The position numbers were made by a program, and so were the translations under genes. Shown one piece after another: positions 10,991 to 22,247 of a DNA stretch of 64,000 nt. The stretch covers positions 1,364,001 through 1,428,000 of the forward strand of contig NC_089428.1 in assembly GCF_013426205.1 (NCBI RefSeq). The letters run 5' to 3'. The notes below the pieces were generated by a model, which did not search any database, was not told the origin of the DNA, and saw only the letters and a list, made by a program, of their open reading frames with translations. The number at the start of each line of letters is the position of its first letter. Within the stretch, counting starts at the first letter, position 1. The stretch comes from Metarhizium brunneum. Its lineage: Eukaryota > Ascomycota > Sordariomycetes > Hypocreales > Clavicipitaceae.

Positions 10991-13062
10991 ATGCTATCTT
11001 ATAAATCAGAAAGGCTGGGACGATTAATGGTAGCTTCCTCGTCCGCGTTTGTGTCCCGGCCGAGCACACGCGTATACCGCGGCACGCCCAAGGGATGTCG
11101 TGCAAGGTCGACTCTTTCGAAGATATGGGTTCCCACGGGCGGTGTTTCAGCTATCGAAGGAGAGAGTAAGACTGTCCTGCAGTCTCGGTTAGTCACCGAA
11201 GTTACTGACAATTAGAGCAGCCGGGCATGGAAAACTCGTCCGAGCAGGCTTTCTTCGCCAGGTGGGTTCCGTTTCTGGAGCGCCGTAGGAGCTGATGTTG
11301 ACCTCGTTGTTAGACTCAATCTGGTATTTTTCAGCTTCTTCCGTTAGGGCTACGCGTGCAAAATAAAATTGAGAGACTTCTTGACAAACATATGGAGTCA
11401 ATTGGTTCGCCACTCCTTGGACCATGCTATCCATCATTACGAGACTAACCCGGTTGCTGCAGGCGCATCACGGCTATCTCTGTCGACAATTACCTCGGAA
11501 GAACTATGGCGCCGCAGCGGTAGATTAGATCGTGTCTCTTCAGAAGTAAGTGGCCGAATCATATGTTCTGCGCATCTGTTAACAGGCTCAGCTTTTCCGT
11601 TTGACTGATCGAAAGCAAGTCCCCATCATGCTGTCACCCACGCATGAGGAGGAGATCACAACACTGGTGGCTGGCGCATTGAAATCGTTTAAAGACTTGC
11701 CTTTGCGTCTATATCAGACTAGTCAGTCCTTTCAATAAGATTCCCGAAAGTATTTGCCTAACCATCGGAACAGCTAGAAAATACCGAGACGAGATGCGTC
11801 CCCGCCACGGACTGCTGCGTTCTCGGGAGTTTATTATGAAAGATCTGTACACATTTGATACATCATTTGAATCAGCCATTGACACATACAAATGTGTCTC
11901 TAAAGCATATCGTGCCTTTTTTGCGGATATGAAAATCCCCATTCTGGTTGCTGAGGCAAGTTCAGGAGACATGGGGGGCGATTATAGCCACGAGTATCAT
12001 CTGGCACATCCCATCGGAGAAGACAGAGTCATTTCATGTGATTCTTGTGAATATTCTGCTAATGATGAAGTTGCAACGGCACGATTATCCGATCATTCTC
12101 GTCAGACTTCTCCACCGCTGGCCATCACACAGGCAGACATTGGCGTATGGCGTGGTGTCACCAAAGATCGCACGACACTGATCAATGCCTGGTATCCCAT
12201 CAAGAGTAGCCATGGCACTGGCACAGAAATAAATACACATGCTGTGAAAGAACTCATCGCAGAGTTAGATACAAGTGTCAATGATCCCGTTCACTCTTGG
12301 AAGGACACCGCGGCTGCCAGAAAGGAGGGGAAGAACACGCGACCTCGAATTATCAACGTTATTGACTTTAGATTGGAAACTGTTTATAGTCAGTTGAAGG
12401 AAAGACTGCCCTTGATTCCGGGCTCTGCCCAAAGCGCCGAGCCATTATCTCAGTCAGACATCAATGCCTCACAACATGGAGAGCCACTGAATCTGGTACG
12501 GCTGATGGACGGTGATAGCTGTCCCCGATGTGAATCTGGTTCACTTCGAATTCACCGGGCATTGGAGCTAGGCCACACGTTTTACCTCGGTACCCGCTAC
12601 TCAAAACCATTCGAGCTATCCGTTACTCTTCCAAACTCCAAGGCCCCTGTCCCAGTGGAAATGGGATGCTACGGGATTGGTGTATCTCGAATCTTTGGTG
12701 CAGTGGCTGAACACAAAGCGGACGAGCGAGGCCTCAATTGGCCCAGAGCGATTGCCCCATTCGAGATTGTGGTCATACCAACATCTGGGGTAAACTCTCA
12801 AACCCTGGAGTTCCATGACAAACTCACCCGTTGGTCGAGTTCTGGGCCAGGGTTCGATGCAGTCTTGGACGACCGTAAGGAGACATTCGGCTGGAAAATG
12901 CAGGATGCCGACATGACTGGCTACCCTGTTACTATTGTTCTCGGAAAGGCATGGAGAGAAAGGGGAGTATGCGAAGTACAATGCAGGAGCTTGTCCTCCA
13001 AGGAGAATATTACTGTTGCGGATCTGCCAGCACATTTGAATTGTTTACTCTCGCAATTGTAA
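10991..13062 (+). CDS. AIM10: Prolyl-tRNA synthetase, mitochondrial (bacterial type)
   Basis: Class II synthetase charging mitochondrial tRNA-Pro; AIM10 is the yeast equivalent. Six exons: 10991-11165, about 11221-11261, 11314-11404, 11463-11545, 11586-11721 and 11774-13062, giving 604 residues. The N terminus MLSYKSERLGRLMVASSS is basic and suits mitochondrial import. Class II signatures are visible: PTHEEEIT, motif 2 in YRDEMRPRHGLLRSREFIMKDLYTF, an insertion region with CDSCEYSAN, the VEMGCYGIGVSR motif 3, and a C-terminal anticodon-binding domain. Intron 1 ends in ATTAGAGCAG; the GAG and CAG acceptors keep frame and differ by one codon. The fourth intron is only 40 nt. It is divergent from Mak21. 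Confidence 0.92.
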
Positions 13063-13388
13063 GACGGTGGACTTGGTATGAAGCGAGCAACATTAATTTA
13101 AACTGTACTATTAAATATATGTATAACTTCCATAGAAAATACAAAACTCGTTGTGTAAATACTCACTCAGTTTTTATCCAAAGGAATACACGAGACAGCG
13201 GCTTAGTAGGAGGCTGCATCATAATGTAGCGTGAACTGTCAAGGTCGTTGGACGAGCCTCTCAAGTAGGTAAACACTGTGCTAGCTAAAGCTGACCCCAC
13301 CACAGCATACCGAGGGGCAACCCCAACCGCAAATTGTGACAACCTCGCCTCCACGACGTCGCTTGAACAACGTATCAGCGCGGCAAAC
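13063..13388. other. Intergenic region upstream of prefoldin 5
   Basis: A 326-nt gap between two plus-strand genes, with the 3' UTR of ProRS (AT-rich near 13095-13150) and the prefoldin promoter. No gene is visible. Confidence 0.45.
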
Positions 13389-14088
13389 ATGGCTGGCGAA
13401 CGGGAAACCAGTATGTCTCTAGTTTACATCACCCACCTCCGAGTACAAGCCTAACAGAGTTCACAGTCAACCTCGACACCCTCGAGCCACAGCAGCTGGC
13501 GCAGGTCAAGAAGCAGCTCGACGAAGAACTCGAGCACCTGACCTCGTCCTACGCACAGCTCCACGGGGCCCAAAACAAATTCAAGGATTGTCTACGATGT
13601 GTTAATACTCGATCTGCTGCGACCGACGGTGGGATTTGCCAAGCCCATTGAGCTAGAGTGACTCTGGACGCAGTGGAAGGCTAACGATGTGGAAAAATTG
13701 CGACAGCTTCAAACTCGGTTCTTGTTCCTTTAACCAACTCATTATATGTCAAGGGAGAATTGTCCAATACAGAGTCTGTCTTGGTTGACGTGGGAACTGG
13801 TTTCCTCATCGAGAAGGTTGGTACAGGCGGCACTTTCGGAAGGACTGGAGCTAATCTACTCGATCTAGAAGTTAAAGGCGGCGGAGCAATTCTATGACGA
13901 CAAAGTGCAAGAGCTGGGCCACAATTTGAAAGATCTGGAAGCAATTGTGCAGCGCAAACAGAACAATGTTAGAGCAGTAGAGGAAGGTATGTCATTTTTT
14001 TCTCTGCTGAAGAGGTGCATCCATATTGACACGTCTTTGAATAGTTTTGCGGCAAAAGATCATGGCTGCCCAGGGAGCTAACTCATGA
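13389..14088 (+). CDS. gim5: Prefoldin subunit 5 (Gim5)
   Basis: An alpha-class subunit of the hexameric prefoldin chaperone that hands nascent actin and tubulin to CCT. Five exons: 13389-13410, 13467-13628, 13707-13816, 13869-13986 and 14045-14088, giving 151 residues, as expected (about 150). The product starts [18 protein letters not shown] and shows the two coiled-coil arms ([20 protein letters not shown] and the C-terminal [17 protein letters not shown]) flanking the beta-hairpin region [13 protein letters not shown] and [13 protein letters not shown]. The terminal exon ends MAAQGANS. All introns are GT-AG and the frames join. Confidence 0.92.
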
Positions 14089-14234
14089 AGTGCCCGAATG
14101 GGATGGCGCGGACGATATATTAACAAAAGTATTGCATTGCCGATTTACTGAAATAGTGAACAACGAATCAAAATTGTGGTCGCACAATGTTTGGTGAAGT
14201 TGGCCTCCTTCATGGTCTCTGCCTTCTCCTTGAG

Positions 14235-15918
14235 CTACGTTGCCGTATCATCAACGTTTGACACTTCCAAGGCAGACAATATCTCTAAAACATGACAAAC
14301 AAAACCTGCGAATTGGTCCTCTGCGGTCTCTCCTGAGCCTGCCCAGATATGAGACTGGTGAGGTCCCCAGTCCTTCTTCGATTCATGCATATTTTTGTAA
14401 TTGAGGCTGTCCTCCCAGTGACGACCAAGTATTTGGATTCCAGTCCATGAATGAAGAGCTTCTTTTGTATTCACGTCTCTCCATGCGAAATTCCTGCTTA
14501 TTTCTACCACAAATGGCGTATCGCGAAAGGGTATCAGAGCTGACGACTTTGTACGTATCTCGCTCAACTTGCCAATCCACTTGTCGGGATTCTTGACATT
14601 GATATTGACACACCTGTGCTCGAGGTCTGCGGGATTCTTTGGTGGTCCTTCGATGCAGACCACAATGTCCTTAAGCAAACATTCGATAAGCTCAGGTATG
14701 GGCTGAACTAGCAAGTCGCTGTCTACCTGGAGAGCCCAGTCGTATTTCCTATTCACGACTTGTCAGCCTGTGTGCCAGTGATGCCCAAAACAAGTCACAT
14801 CACTCAGGTTACCTGTCCGGAGCTACTATGATCCACCTAAGAGGTGGCCACTCTTCTGATACAACCAAACGAGAATTTGTCAAGTTCGGCTGTCGACCTT
14901 GCGTATATCCGACGTCTCCTGTGAAGATTTGATCTCCTATTCTCATATGGATGCTGTCCTTGTAAGTAATATTTTCGACTTCACGGGAGACATTCGTTTG
15001 TGGGTCCAGCAGGTGTGCGACCAGCTTTGATACATAGCCAACTTCTGCTACCCTAGCTTCATGTTAGCAAATGGTATCAGCCCCGAGGCATTTCCAGAGA
15101 GACAATCACCTCGTATTTAGCTCAGCTCCGCCCTTGGCTCCATACTGCAGAGCCATCTCTGTGAAATCGGAGTACGACATGGCGTTCCCTATGCCTCTCT
15201 TCCGGCGTCGAATGATGACATGGCCAAAGTCTACATGCATACGAAGCGAGCGTTTGATGGTCTGGAGCGTAGTCGTAGAAGACAAAAAACTTGTACCGAG
15301 CTGCCTTAGGACATCGGTAGCCACCTCTGCGGTCCCGATCATTGTCTTTTGACGTTGTCCTACTCGGGGACGAGCATCCAAATCCACGGTAATTAAAGTG
15401 TCTGTGCCAGCATCCATAGGCTTCTGGACCAAGAATAGAGTTGCCACGTTCTGTTGTGCCAGACGCATATCATGAAGAGCCCAATTGACTGCCTTGAATC
15501 CCTCTTGCAGGCTCCACATTGTACGGCTATAAATATGAAGGACGTTTCGTTTGTCGTGTTTGATCCAGACGCCTTTCTCTGTCTTTATAGTATCGAATGA
15601 AGAGGACTCAGACAATTCTCGAAGAAGCATATGCCTTTCAGGAAGAACCAGGACGGCCTAGAGTAATGTTAGTGCTGAATGACCATATTTACGACTCATT
15701 GCACATACCTCTAAGAGATTCTCGCCGGCCGGAGGTTCACGTAGATACTGCGCCTCGGTGGTGACGTCTGTTTTTTTTCGTTCATCGTCTATTTGGAATC
15801 TGGCACTTGAAATTTTCGGCTGCTCTGCAAACTTTCCCCCCTTTCCTTCCGCCGTAGAGGGGCCGTTTAGAGAATCAACACCTCGATATTTGCGAGGGCA
15901 TGTTTGCGAAGACTTCAT
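14235..15918 (-). CDS. Uncharacterised ascomycete protein, 503 aa
   Basis: Four exons: 15709-15918, 15110-15657, 14813-15052 and 14235-14748, with introns of 51, 57 and 64 nt that all keep frame. I do not recognise a named domain. The N terminus (MKSSQTCPRKYRG) is polar; the middle has LPERHMLLREL, then NVLHIYSRTMWSLQEGFKAV, an RKTMIGTAEVATDVL-like stretch (here QRQKTMIGTAEV) and a conserved-looking HVDFGHVIIRRRKRG; the C-terminal half has RKYDWALQVDSDLLV and FVVEISRNFAWRD. Coding character is clear and there is no signal peptide or membrane segment. The preceding frame opens only on TTG, so I start at the ATG at 15918; a short upstream exon cannot be excluded. It is divergent from Orc1 over 690 nt. 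Confidence 0.75.
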
Positions 15919-16608
15919 GGCCAAAGAGAATGCAGCACTTGTTTCTTCCAGTCTTGCGTATAGTCTGTTTGTGCGTTCGTTCGTCCCTGAAAAAGGTTGT
16001 GAAACTTGAAAAAAAAGTCTGGACAGAGGGGGATTGACGAGCCAATTTTATATGGTAAACGGCAGGTGCCCGGAAGGTTCCCGGCAGTTGGCAGCCGGCT
16101 CGCGATTTAGACGTGGATTAACTCAGCATAACGTAATGAAGGTGCAGCAACAGGTTGGTATTTGAGCAAATATCCAAGTCGCCGTGAGTAGTTATACTTG
16201 GACTAACCCAGCGCCCATTTGGACTGGAGTTATTGCCATCTTTATAAGACCATGACTACCTAGTAGGTACATTTGGCAATATACAAGCGCGTCGTTTAGC
16301 AAGATATTGCTGTAGTGCCAAAATCTTTGAAAATACAAAGGCTGTAATCAATTAACATCTTCCTCCTTCTCAACCATCTCAACAAACGGGGCGAAGGACG
16401 AATAACACCTGGAAACATAAAAAACAGATGTTGCATCACACCCAGACCAGTGCCGATGTCACATGAGAATGGCCAGCTCTGGTTGGGAAGGGTGGGGCAC
16501 TAAGCTCCATTGAAGTTAGGCAGGGGCAGCAGCTGCATCGCGGTTTCTAACGCGTTGATGGGCAAGAAAAATGATTGATCCCTTCCCACCACTAGGTACA
16601 GCAGATCT
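15919..16608. promoter_or_regulatory. Divergent promoter, 503-aa protein / ORC1
   Basis: These 690 nt lie between two divergent starts. A perfect ACGCGT (MluI cell-cycle box) lies at 16550-16555, 54 nt before the ORC1 ATG. An ATG at 16571 opens a frame that overlaps the ORC1 start in another phase. Confidence 0.5.
16550..16555. promoter_or_regulatory. Candidate MCB box (ACGCGT) of ORC1
   Basis: The palindrome ACGCGT is the MBF binding core of G1/S genes in yeasts and lies just upstream of a replication-initiation gene. Its identity as a site is seen directly; its use is inferred from position only. Confidence 0.45.
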
Positions 16609-18980
16609 ATGGCGCCGCATAATCTCACCAGAAGGGGGCCCGAGCCCGCTGTTCGGAGAAGGAAGACTTTGCCCGGAATCAGCCGTGAAGATTCAGACGA
16701 CGAGCTGGGCAGCGATGATTTACCCTGGGAATGGATCTACAATGTCGAGGATCCGGAGCGAGCGAACCATGATGCGCAAAACGATCGAAAAAGGCGGAAA
16801 GTTATGGGAACCAAAATTGTTGGAGCTCGAATGGGCACTTTTGAATGTCGGATAGGTGACACGGTCTTGCTGAAAGCTGATGGCTCTAATGAAGCTTGGG
16901 TAGGCATCATTTGCGAGTTTGTAGAGGACGACGGGGAAGGCGACAATGCAGCAAATTTCATGTGGTTTTCAACAGAGAAAGAAATCCGTAATAAGGATAA
17001 AAAGCGGAATGATTTCTATTGGGTGTGCTTGCTTCCTATCCGTTCAAGGCTATCGAAAGAAGAATATACTAACCGGACCGATAAGAACGAGCTTTACATA
17101 TCCCCGTCATGGGATATCAATCCCTTGGCGTCAATAAATGGCAAGGCCAAGGTGATGTCACTGGAGGCCTTTTTATCAAAGTACCCGTCTGGAAAAATCC
17201 CCCGCCAGTCGAAAGACTATGGCAAGACATTTGTTTGCCGTCGGGGCTGCAATACTAGAACGGCAACCTACACGGAGGAATTCATTTGGGAAGAGATGTA
17301 TTCAAGTGTTGATGACATGTTCAAATTGATAGATTTTGTCGAAAAGAACACAAAGGCAGCTCGGGGTCGAAGGAAAGCCCGGGAGCAATCGCCACAAGAC
17401 ACTGCATATTTACCTCCGCAAACTCCTACTAAAGGTTCCCGGACTACTATCACAACACCGCAGTCCAAGCGTAGTCATGCAGAGCCAGGCTCTCGCTCCC
17501 AAAAGAGGTGCATAAAAATTTCTTCTCTTCCCCTGATTTAATTGACACTAATTCAGAGCACCAGGGGGACCGGAAAGAAACTCGAGTTCACACCACTTGC
17601 AATGAGAAAGCTCTCTCCCAGCGCAGTTCAATCCTCACCGTTCCAGATAGCACGCTCTCGCCTCCACGTATCCTCCGTCCCGACAAGCTTGCCTTGTCGA
17701 GAAGGGGAGTTCTCCCTTGTCTACTCTCACCTTGAAGCAGCAATTACAGACGGTAGCGGAAATTGCATTTACATCTCGGGCACCCCCGGCACAGGCAAGA
17801 CGGCTACGGTCCGTGAAGTCATATCTCGTCTGGAGGATGCAGTTGGGTCAGACGAGTTGGATGATTTCATATTCGTGGAGATCAATGGCATGAAGATTAC
17901 AGACCCTCATCAGTCGTATACCCTGCTCTGGGAAGCACTACGGGGACAGCGAGCAAGCCCATCGCAGGCTCTCGATCTACTGGAAAGAGAATTCAACAAT
18001 CCTAGTCCCCGACGTGTCCCATGTGTAGTGTTGATGGATGAACTAGATCAACTGGTGACGAAAAACCAGGCCGTCATGTACAACTTCTTTAACTGGCCGA
18101 CTTTGCGGCATAGTCGTCTTATTGTTTTGGCCGTTGCGAATACCATGGATCTTCCAGAAAGAACACTTAGCAATAAAATCAGCAGTCGCTTAGGTAAGAA
18201 TGATTGAAGTTGGGTCGGAGAAACATTGCAGCGTACATTATATGCGGTATCTAATTTGAATCTTATTCAGGCCTCACTCGCATTACATTTCCAGGTTACA
18301 CCCATGAACAGCTTATGAAGATTATACAATCCCGCCTAGAGGGCGTTCCTGGGAACGTCGTAGACGCAGACGCCGTCCAGTTTGCTAGCAGAAAGGTAGC
18401 CGCCGTGAGTGGAGATGCCAGAAGAGCGCTGGATATCTGCCGCCGGGCTGTGGAAATCGCAGAAGGCGATGCGCAAGGTGACCCGATGACACCGAGTAAA
18501 AACGGCACACAAGATTTGACTCGCCGTGGAAAGGTCACCATTGCCACCATCAAAAAGGCCATCAACGAAGCGACTACAAACCCCGTGCAACAACACCTGC
18601 GAGGGCTTCCTTTAATGTCGAAACTGGTCATGGCAGCTGTCCTTTTCAGGATCCGAAGAACAGGCCTAGCAGAGTCGACTTTTGGCGAAATCTTGGACGA
18701 GTTACAACGAGCGACAGCTCATTCATCGCCCGCGCTCCCCGGTATGGCGCAAATTCTAGACAGCGGCCTTCAGGGGACACCAGGAGCCACCCACCGACAC
18801 CGGGGGAGGCCAAGCTACGTCCACACAGCTGCGCTGGATCTTGCTGCGGCAGGACTCATAAATATAGAAGCACATCGGGCCGAACGTTCTACCAAGTTGC
18901 GGTTGACCATTGCCGATGACGAGGTCAAAATGGCACTTCGGGACGATGGAGATCTGAGAGCCATGGGACTCGGTGTATAG
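16609..18980 (+). CDS. orc1: Origin recognition complex subunit 1 (Orc1)
   Basis: The largest ORC subunit; it binds origins and, with ATP, loads Cdc6/Mcm2-7. Three exons: 16609-17507, about 17559-18193 and 18271-18980, giving about 747 residues. The N-terminal half is a BAH domain (RIGDTVLLKADGSNEAWVGI, FYWVCLLPIRSRL, ELYISPSWDINPL, CRRGCNTRT). After a Lys/Ser/Pro linker comes the AAA+ core with Walker A GTPGTGKT near residue 374, Walker B VVLMDELDQL and sensor 1 in LAVANTMDLPER, then a lid and a winged-helix region (YVHTAALDLAAAGLI). The first intron has two in-frame AG acceptors (ending 17558 or 17564), so the junction is uncertain by two residues. It converges with Prp46 over 123 nt. Confidence 0.95.
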
Positions 18981-19103
18981 CATACGATAGTAGTATTATG
19001 GGTATTTCAAAGCCGGCCATTTTGTTTCAACGCCATTAGGTACATACATGCTCATGATCCTCGTCCTCGTCCTCGTCCGTTGCCATCAACAAATTCCTAC
19101 ACC

Positions 19104-20640
19104 TTAAAACTTGCGTCGTCCTAGTGACGGTGTCCATTGCAACGGGTGAGTTTCTGCAGTAGCCTTCTCATCCGGTTTCCAGATTTTAACTACAGAAGTG
19201 GTTAGCAAGAAATATATTTAGACAGTGCGGGTATAGTTTAAGGAGATTACGGACTTGTCTTATCTGCTTCGCCACAAATCAGACGCAGGCCAGAGCGATC
19301 AAACGTCGAGGCCATTATGCCAGCCTCCGCGTCCAAAGACCCAGGCTGTGCGGTGGTATCGAGTGACTGGAAGCGGTGACCTGTCTTCCAGTCCCAAAAG
19401 CTCATTGACCCGTTGTCACCTATTATTCACACAGTTAGCAAGTGCGCCCTGGCTAACGGAGATATAGGCAGGGTAGGGTTGCCATCTTACCTCCTGAGAA
19501 GAAGACATTGTTCTGGTTCACGCTCAAAGTGTTAATGATGGCATTGTGGCCTTCAAAATTCTGCATAAATGCGCCCTCGGGGCATTTCCACTGCTTGATG
19601 CTCCCTGTGCTGCCGCTGGCAAAAGTAAACTCTGTGGGATGAACAGCCAGCGCTCGAACACCCTTCTTGTGGTGGGTGAGCACGCCCATGGTCTTGCCCG
19701 CGGCAAGGTCCCACAACCTCACCGTAGAATCAAGAGAACCTGTGATTACTTGGGGGTCTGCTTCCTGGCACTTGACGTCTGATACGGTGGCAGTGTGACC
19801 CGACAGCACGTGGATATTGCTGCGTGTTCGCATATCCCAGACTCGGGCAACGCCGTCCCGACCACCCGTGACGAGAACGTCAAGAGTTGGATGAAGGGCT
19901 AGAGTGTATACGCCGCTGAGGTGGCCGTGGTAGTGTCGGATTACTTTATTTGTCTCCAGATCCCAGCACTTGACCATTTTATCTTCTCCACAAGAGAACA
20001 AGTACGGATGTCGGGGTGAGACTACTAGGCCGCGGACAGTGCTGATGTGTCCGGTAAGAGTCAGGCGCAATGAACCAGTGGCTAGATCCCAAATCTTGAT
20101 GGTTCTGTCGCCAGCACCACTGGCAAACCATTTGTTTCCTGGCTCTACTGCTAAACTGCGCACCCAGCCGAGATGTCCAGAGATGACTCTCATCAGCTTC
20201 CATGGGGGATGCCACTCGGGCTTGGTCTGTTGGAAGGTTTGCGGACCTCTTGTGGATAGTGCCGTATTGTTATTTGGAGAGTCGTTCACGGCGGGCATTG
20301 GGTTTGCTGACGAGCCTGCCGTCGTTGATCCCGGTCCAGCCTCGAGCAGTTTCTGCGCAAGTCGCGCCGTGCCGGCAGTCTTTTGTTTGGCGGCCAGTTT
20401 CTTTCCAGGTTTGCTCGACGGCTGTCTGGCTGCCAAGGTAGGGGGTAGGGTCGTTGAATTTGAGTATTCGGCTTCGAATCGGTGCTTCATCATGGGATCT
20501 TCGAACACGTCTTCGAGCTTCTGTCGTTTGCCATTGAGCTGCTCAGCTGCCCTTGTGTACAAGCTTCGTGAGATAATGGAGTTCTGGGACGCCAGGGCAC
20601 TCAGCTGCAGCGCATCCTGTGGCTGCTGTGGTGTCTCCAT
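19104..20640 (-). CDS. prp46: Pre-mRNA-splicing factor Prp46 (PLRG1), WD40
   Basis: A component of the Prp19-associated (NTC) core of the spliceosome. Exons 19491-20640, 19255-19419 and 19104-19189 give 466 residues. After a disordered Ala/Pro/Lys-rich N terminus comes the family hallmark [22 protein letters not shown], then seven WD repeats ending in Trp-Asp (TIKIWDL, MVKCWDL, VARVWDM, TVRLWDL, SIKQWKC, SMSFWDW, TIKIWKP). The tail [15 protein letters not shown] is also typical. I start at the ATG at 20640; the frame runs on to 20790 but opens only on a TTG there. The divergent neighbour on the other side of a 322-nt promoter is the Nas6-like gene. Confidence 0.95.
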
Positions 20641-20962
20641 CGCAGGCAGTGTGCTTTGGGTGCAGTTGCGAAGTCTCCTCGGGGGAAAAGCTGGCGGTTC
20701 ACGATCAATGTAATATAGAAAAGGTGGAATAGGCGCGGTTGAGTTGCAGCCTCGTGTGGCGCAAGCAGGTCTGCTCCACAGCCGCCACAATTGCCACTGA
20801 CTTGAGCTGCAAGCGGACGTCAGCGGGAGATGCCTTAAGCATCAGCTAGTGAACTTGCATCACAGGTCGTATCGTTGTCGGGCCGGTGGAAAGTTGCGTC
20901 ATTCCATTTTGATTTCGATATCCGTGCTACCTCAGCCGCGCTTTGGCTTTAAGTGAAGCAAT
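20641..20962. promoter_or_regulatory. Divergent promoter, Prp46 / Nas6-like
   Basis: These 322 nt hold both promoters. GGTGGAAAG at 20885-20893, about 70 nt before the Nas6-like ATG, is close to the yeast proteasome element GGTGGCAAA but not identical. Confidence 0.35.
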
Positions 20963-22159
20963 ATGAGTGAAGAAAACGACAAATTTCCTCTTCATACCGC
21001 CGCAAGGGAAGGAAATGGTATGTGGCGGGTTCGCTTTCATGTCATGCGGCTTCAACCAAGCTGACGAAACAAAACTTAGTTCTCAAGGCAGAAGGGTTAC
21101 TAAAAGTAAGAAAGGATGCCGTCAACCTATAAAGTGGAACTCCTTGACCCGTCCTTGCAGTAAGTACGAGCCTAGTCTAACACGTCGAGCTACATAGACG
21201 GACCCAAAGTTATCAAGGAAGAAGGATGACGATGGTCGGTACCCCATTCACTGGGCAGCCTCATCAAACAACCTAGAAATCGTCACATTGCTGGCTAATC
21301 AGACGAGCTTCGATCCTGATGTGCAAGTGAGTTGTGAAATGGCCTTTTTTTGCCCTTGGCAACTTTCTCCTTCTTAACACCTGAACAAACAGGATGATAG
21401 CGGCTGGACCCCTCTCATGATCTCTGCCAGCGTTGCTGACAGCGAGGCGATCCTAAGAGTTCTGATTCAAAAGGGCGCAGAAGTTAACGAGAAAAGTAAG
21501 CTATATTAATATATACTTGTATATGTGACCATGTCAAAGCGATTGAAACTGACGGCGTGAGTTAGATTCCAGCGGGCAGGTACGGTAACAACGTACCGGC
21601 AAGGCTGCCTCACAAATGGATGTGCTAATAAGTTCTAAGACTGCTCTTCACTTCGTCGCGTCCAAGAAGAATATGGACGTGGCTCGTCTATTGCTAGAGT
21701 CGAAGCCGCCTGCTTCAACTCGCTTCCGTGACCGACGCGGACAGTATCCCATCCACCGAGCGGCGGCAGTCGGTTCCGTGCCTATGGTTTCGCTACTGCT
21801 CAAGAATAAAAGCCCACTGAATCCTACAGACGACGAAGGATTTACCCCTCTGCATCACGCTATCGCGGAGGGACATGGTAGTTACACATCCCCGGGCTGG
21901 CGTATATGCTTAACCCGGTGCTGATTAGTCTAATAGGCGATGTCGCCCTTGCCTTGCTCAAAGAAGGTGCTGATTTCACATTGAAGAACACAGAGGATGT
22001 ATTGGCTCTGGATTTAGCACCTGACAAAGAGGTATACATATATATATGCACATTAGTATTTCTACTCAGAAGTCCCATAATTTGTTAACGCCACACTCAC
22101 AGGTTCGCCGCTACATTGTGCAAGGCGCCGAGCGAGAAGGGATCGACCTAGGTCCGTAG
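20963..22159 (+). CDS. nas6: Proteasome assembly chaperone Nas6/gankyrin-like, ankyrin repeats
   Basis: Gankyrin/Nas6 binds Rpt3 during assembly of the 26S base. Eight exons: 20963-21017, 21080-21105, 21198-21326, 21393-21495, 21566-21579, 21640-21877, 21937-22031 and 22103-22159, giving 238 residues (yeast 228). Ankyrin signatures run the whole length: PLHTAAREGN, YPIHWAASSNNLEIVTLL, GWTPLMISASV, TALHFVASKKNMDVARLLL, YPIHRAAAVGSVPMVSLLL, GFTPLHHAIAEGHGDVALALL. The fifth exon is only 14 nt but is needed to restore NSSGQTALH between repeats. The seven introns make up about 40 per cent of the gene. The end lies 88 nt from the convergent TMF1-like gene. Confidence 0.9.
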
Positions 22160-22247
22160 ACACTATGAATAAGTAGGTAGAGGAATCTATCCTGATCCCG
22201 CAAAGAAAAATGCCAGGGCCCATCTCTATTTGCTAAAATTTGACGCA

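Noticed and set aside
20641..20790. Upstream extension of Prp46
   Set aside because: It opens with TTG and has no ATG before 20640; the sequence lies in the divergent promoter.
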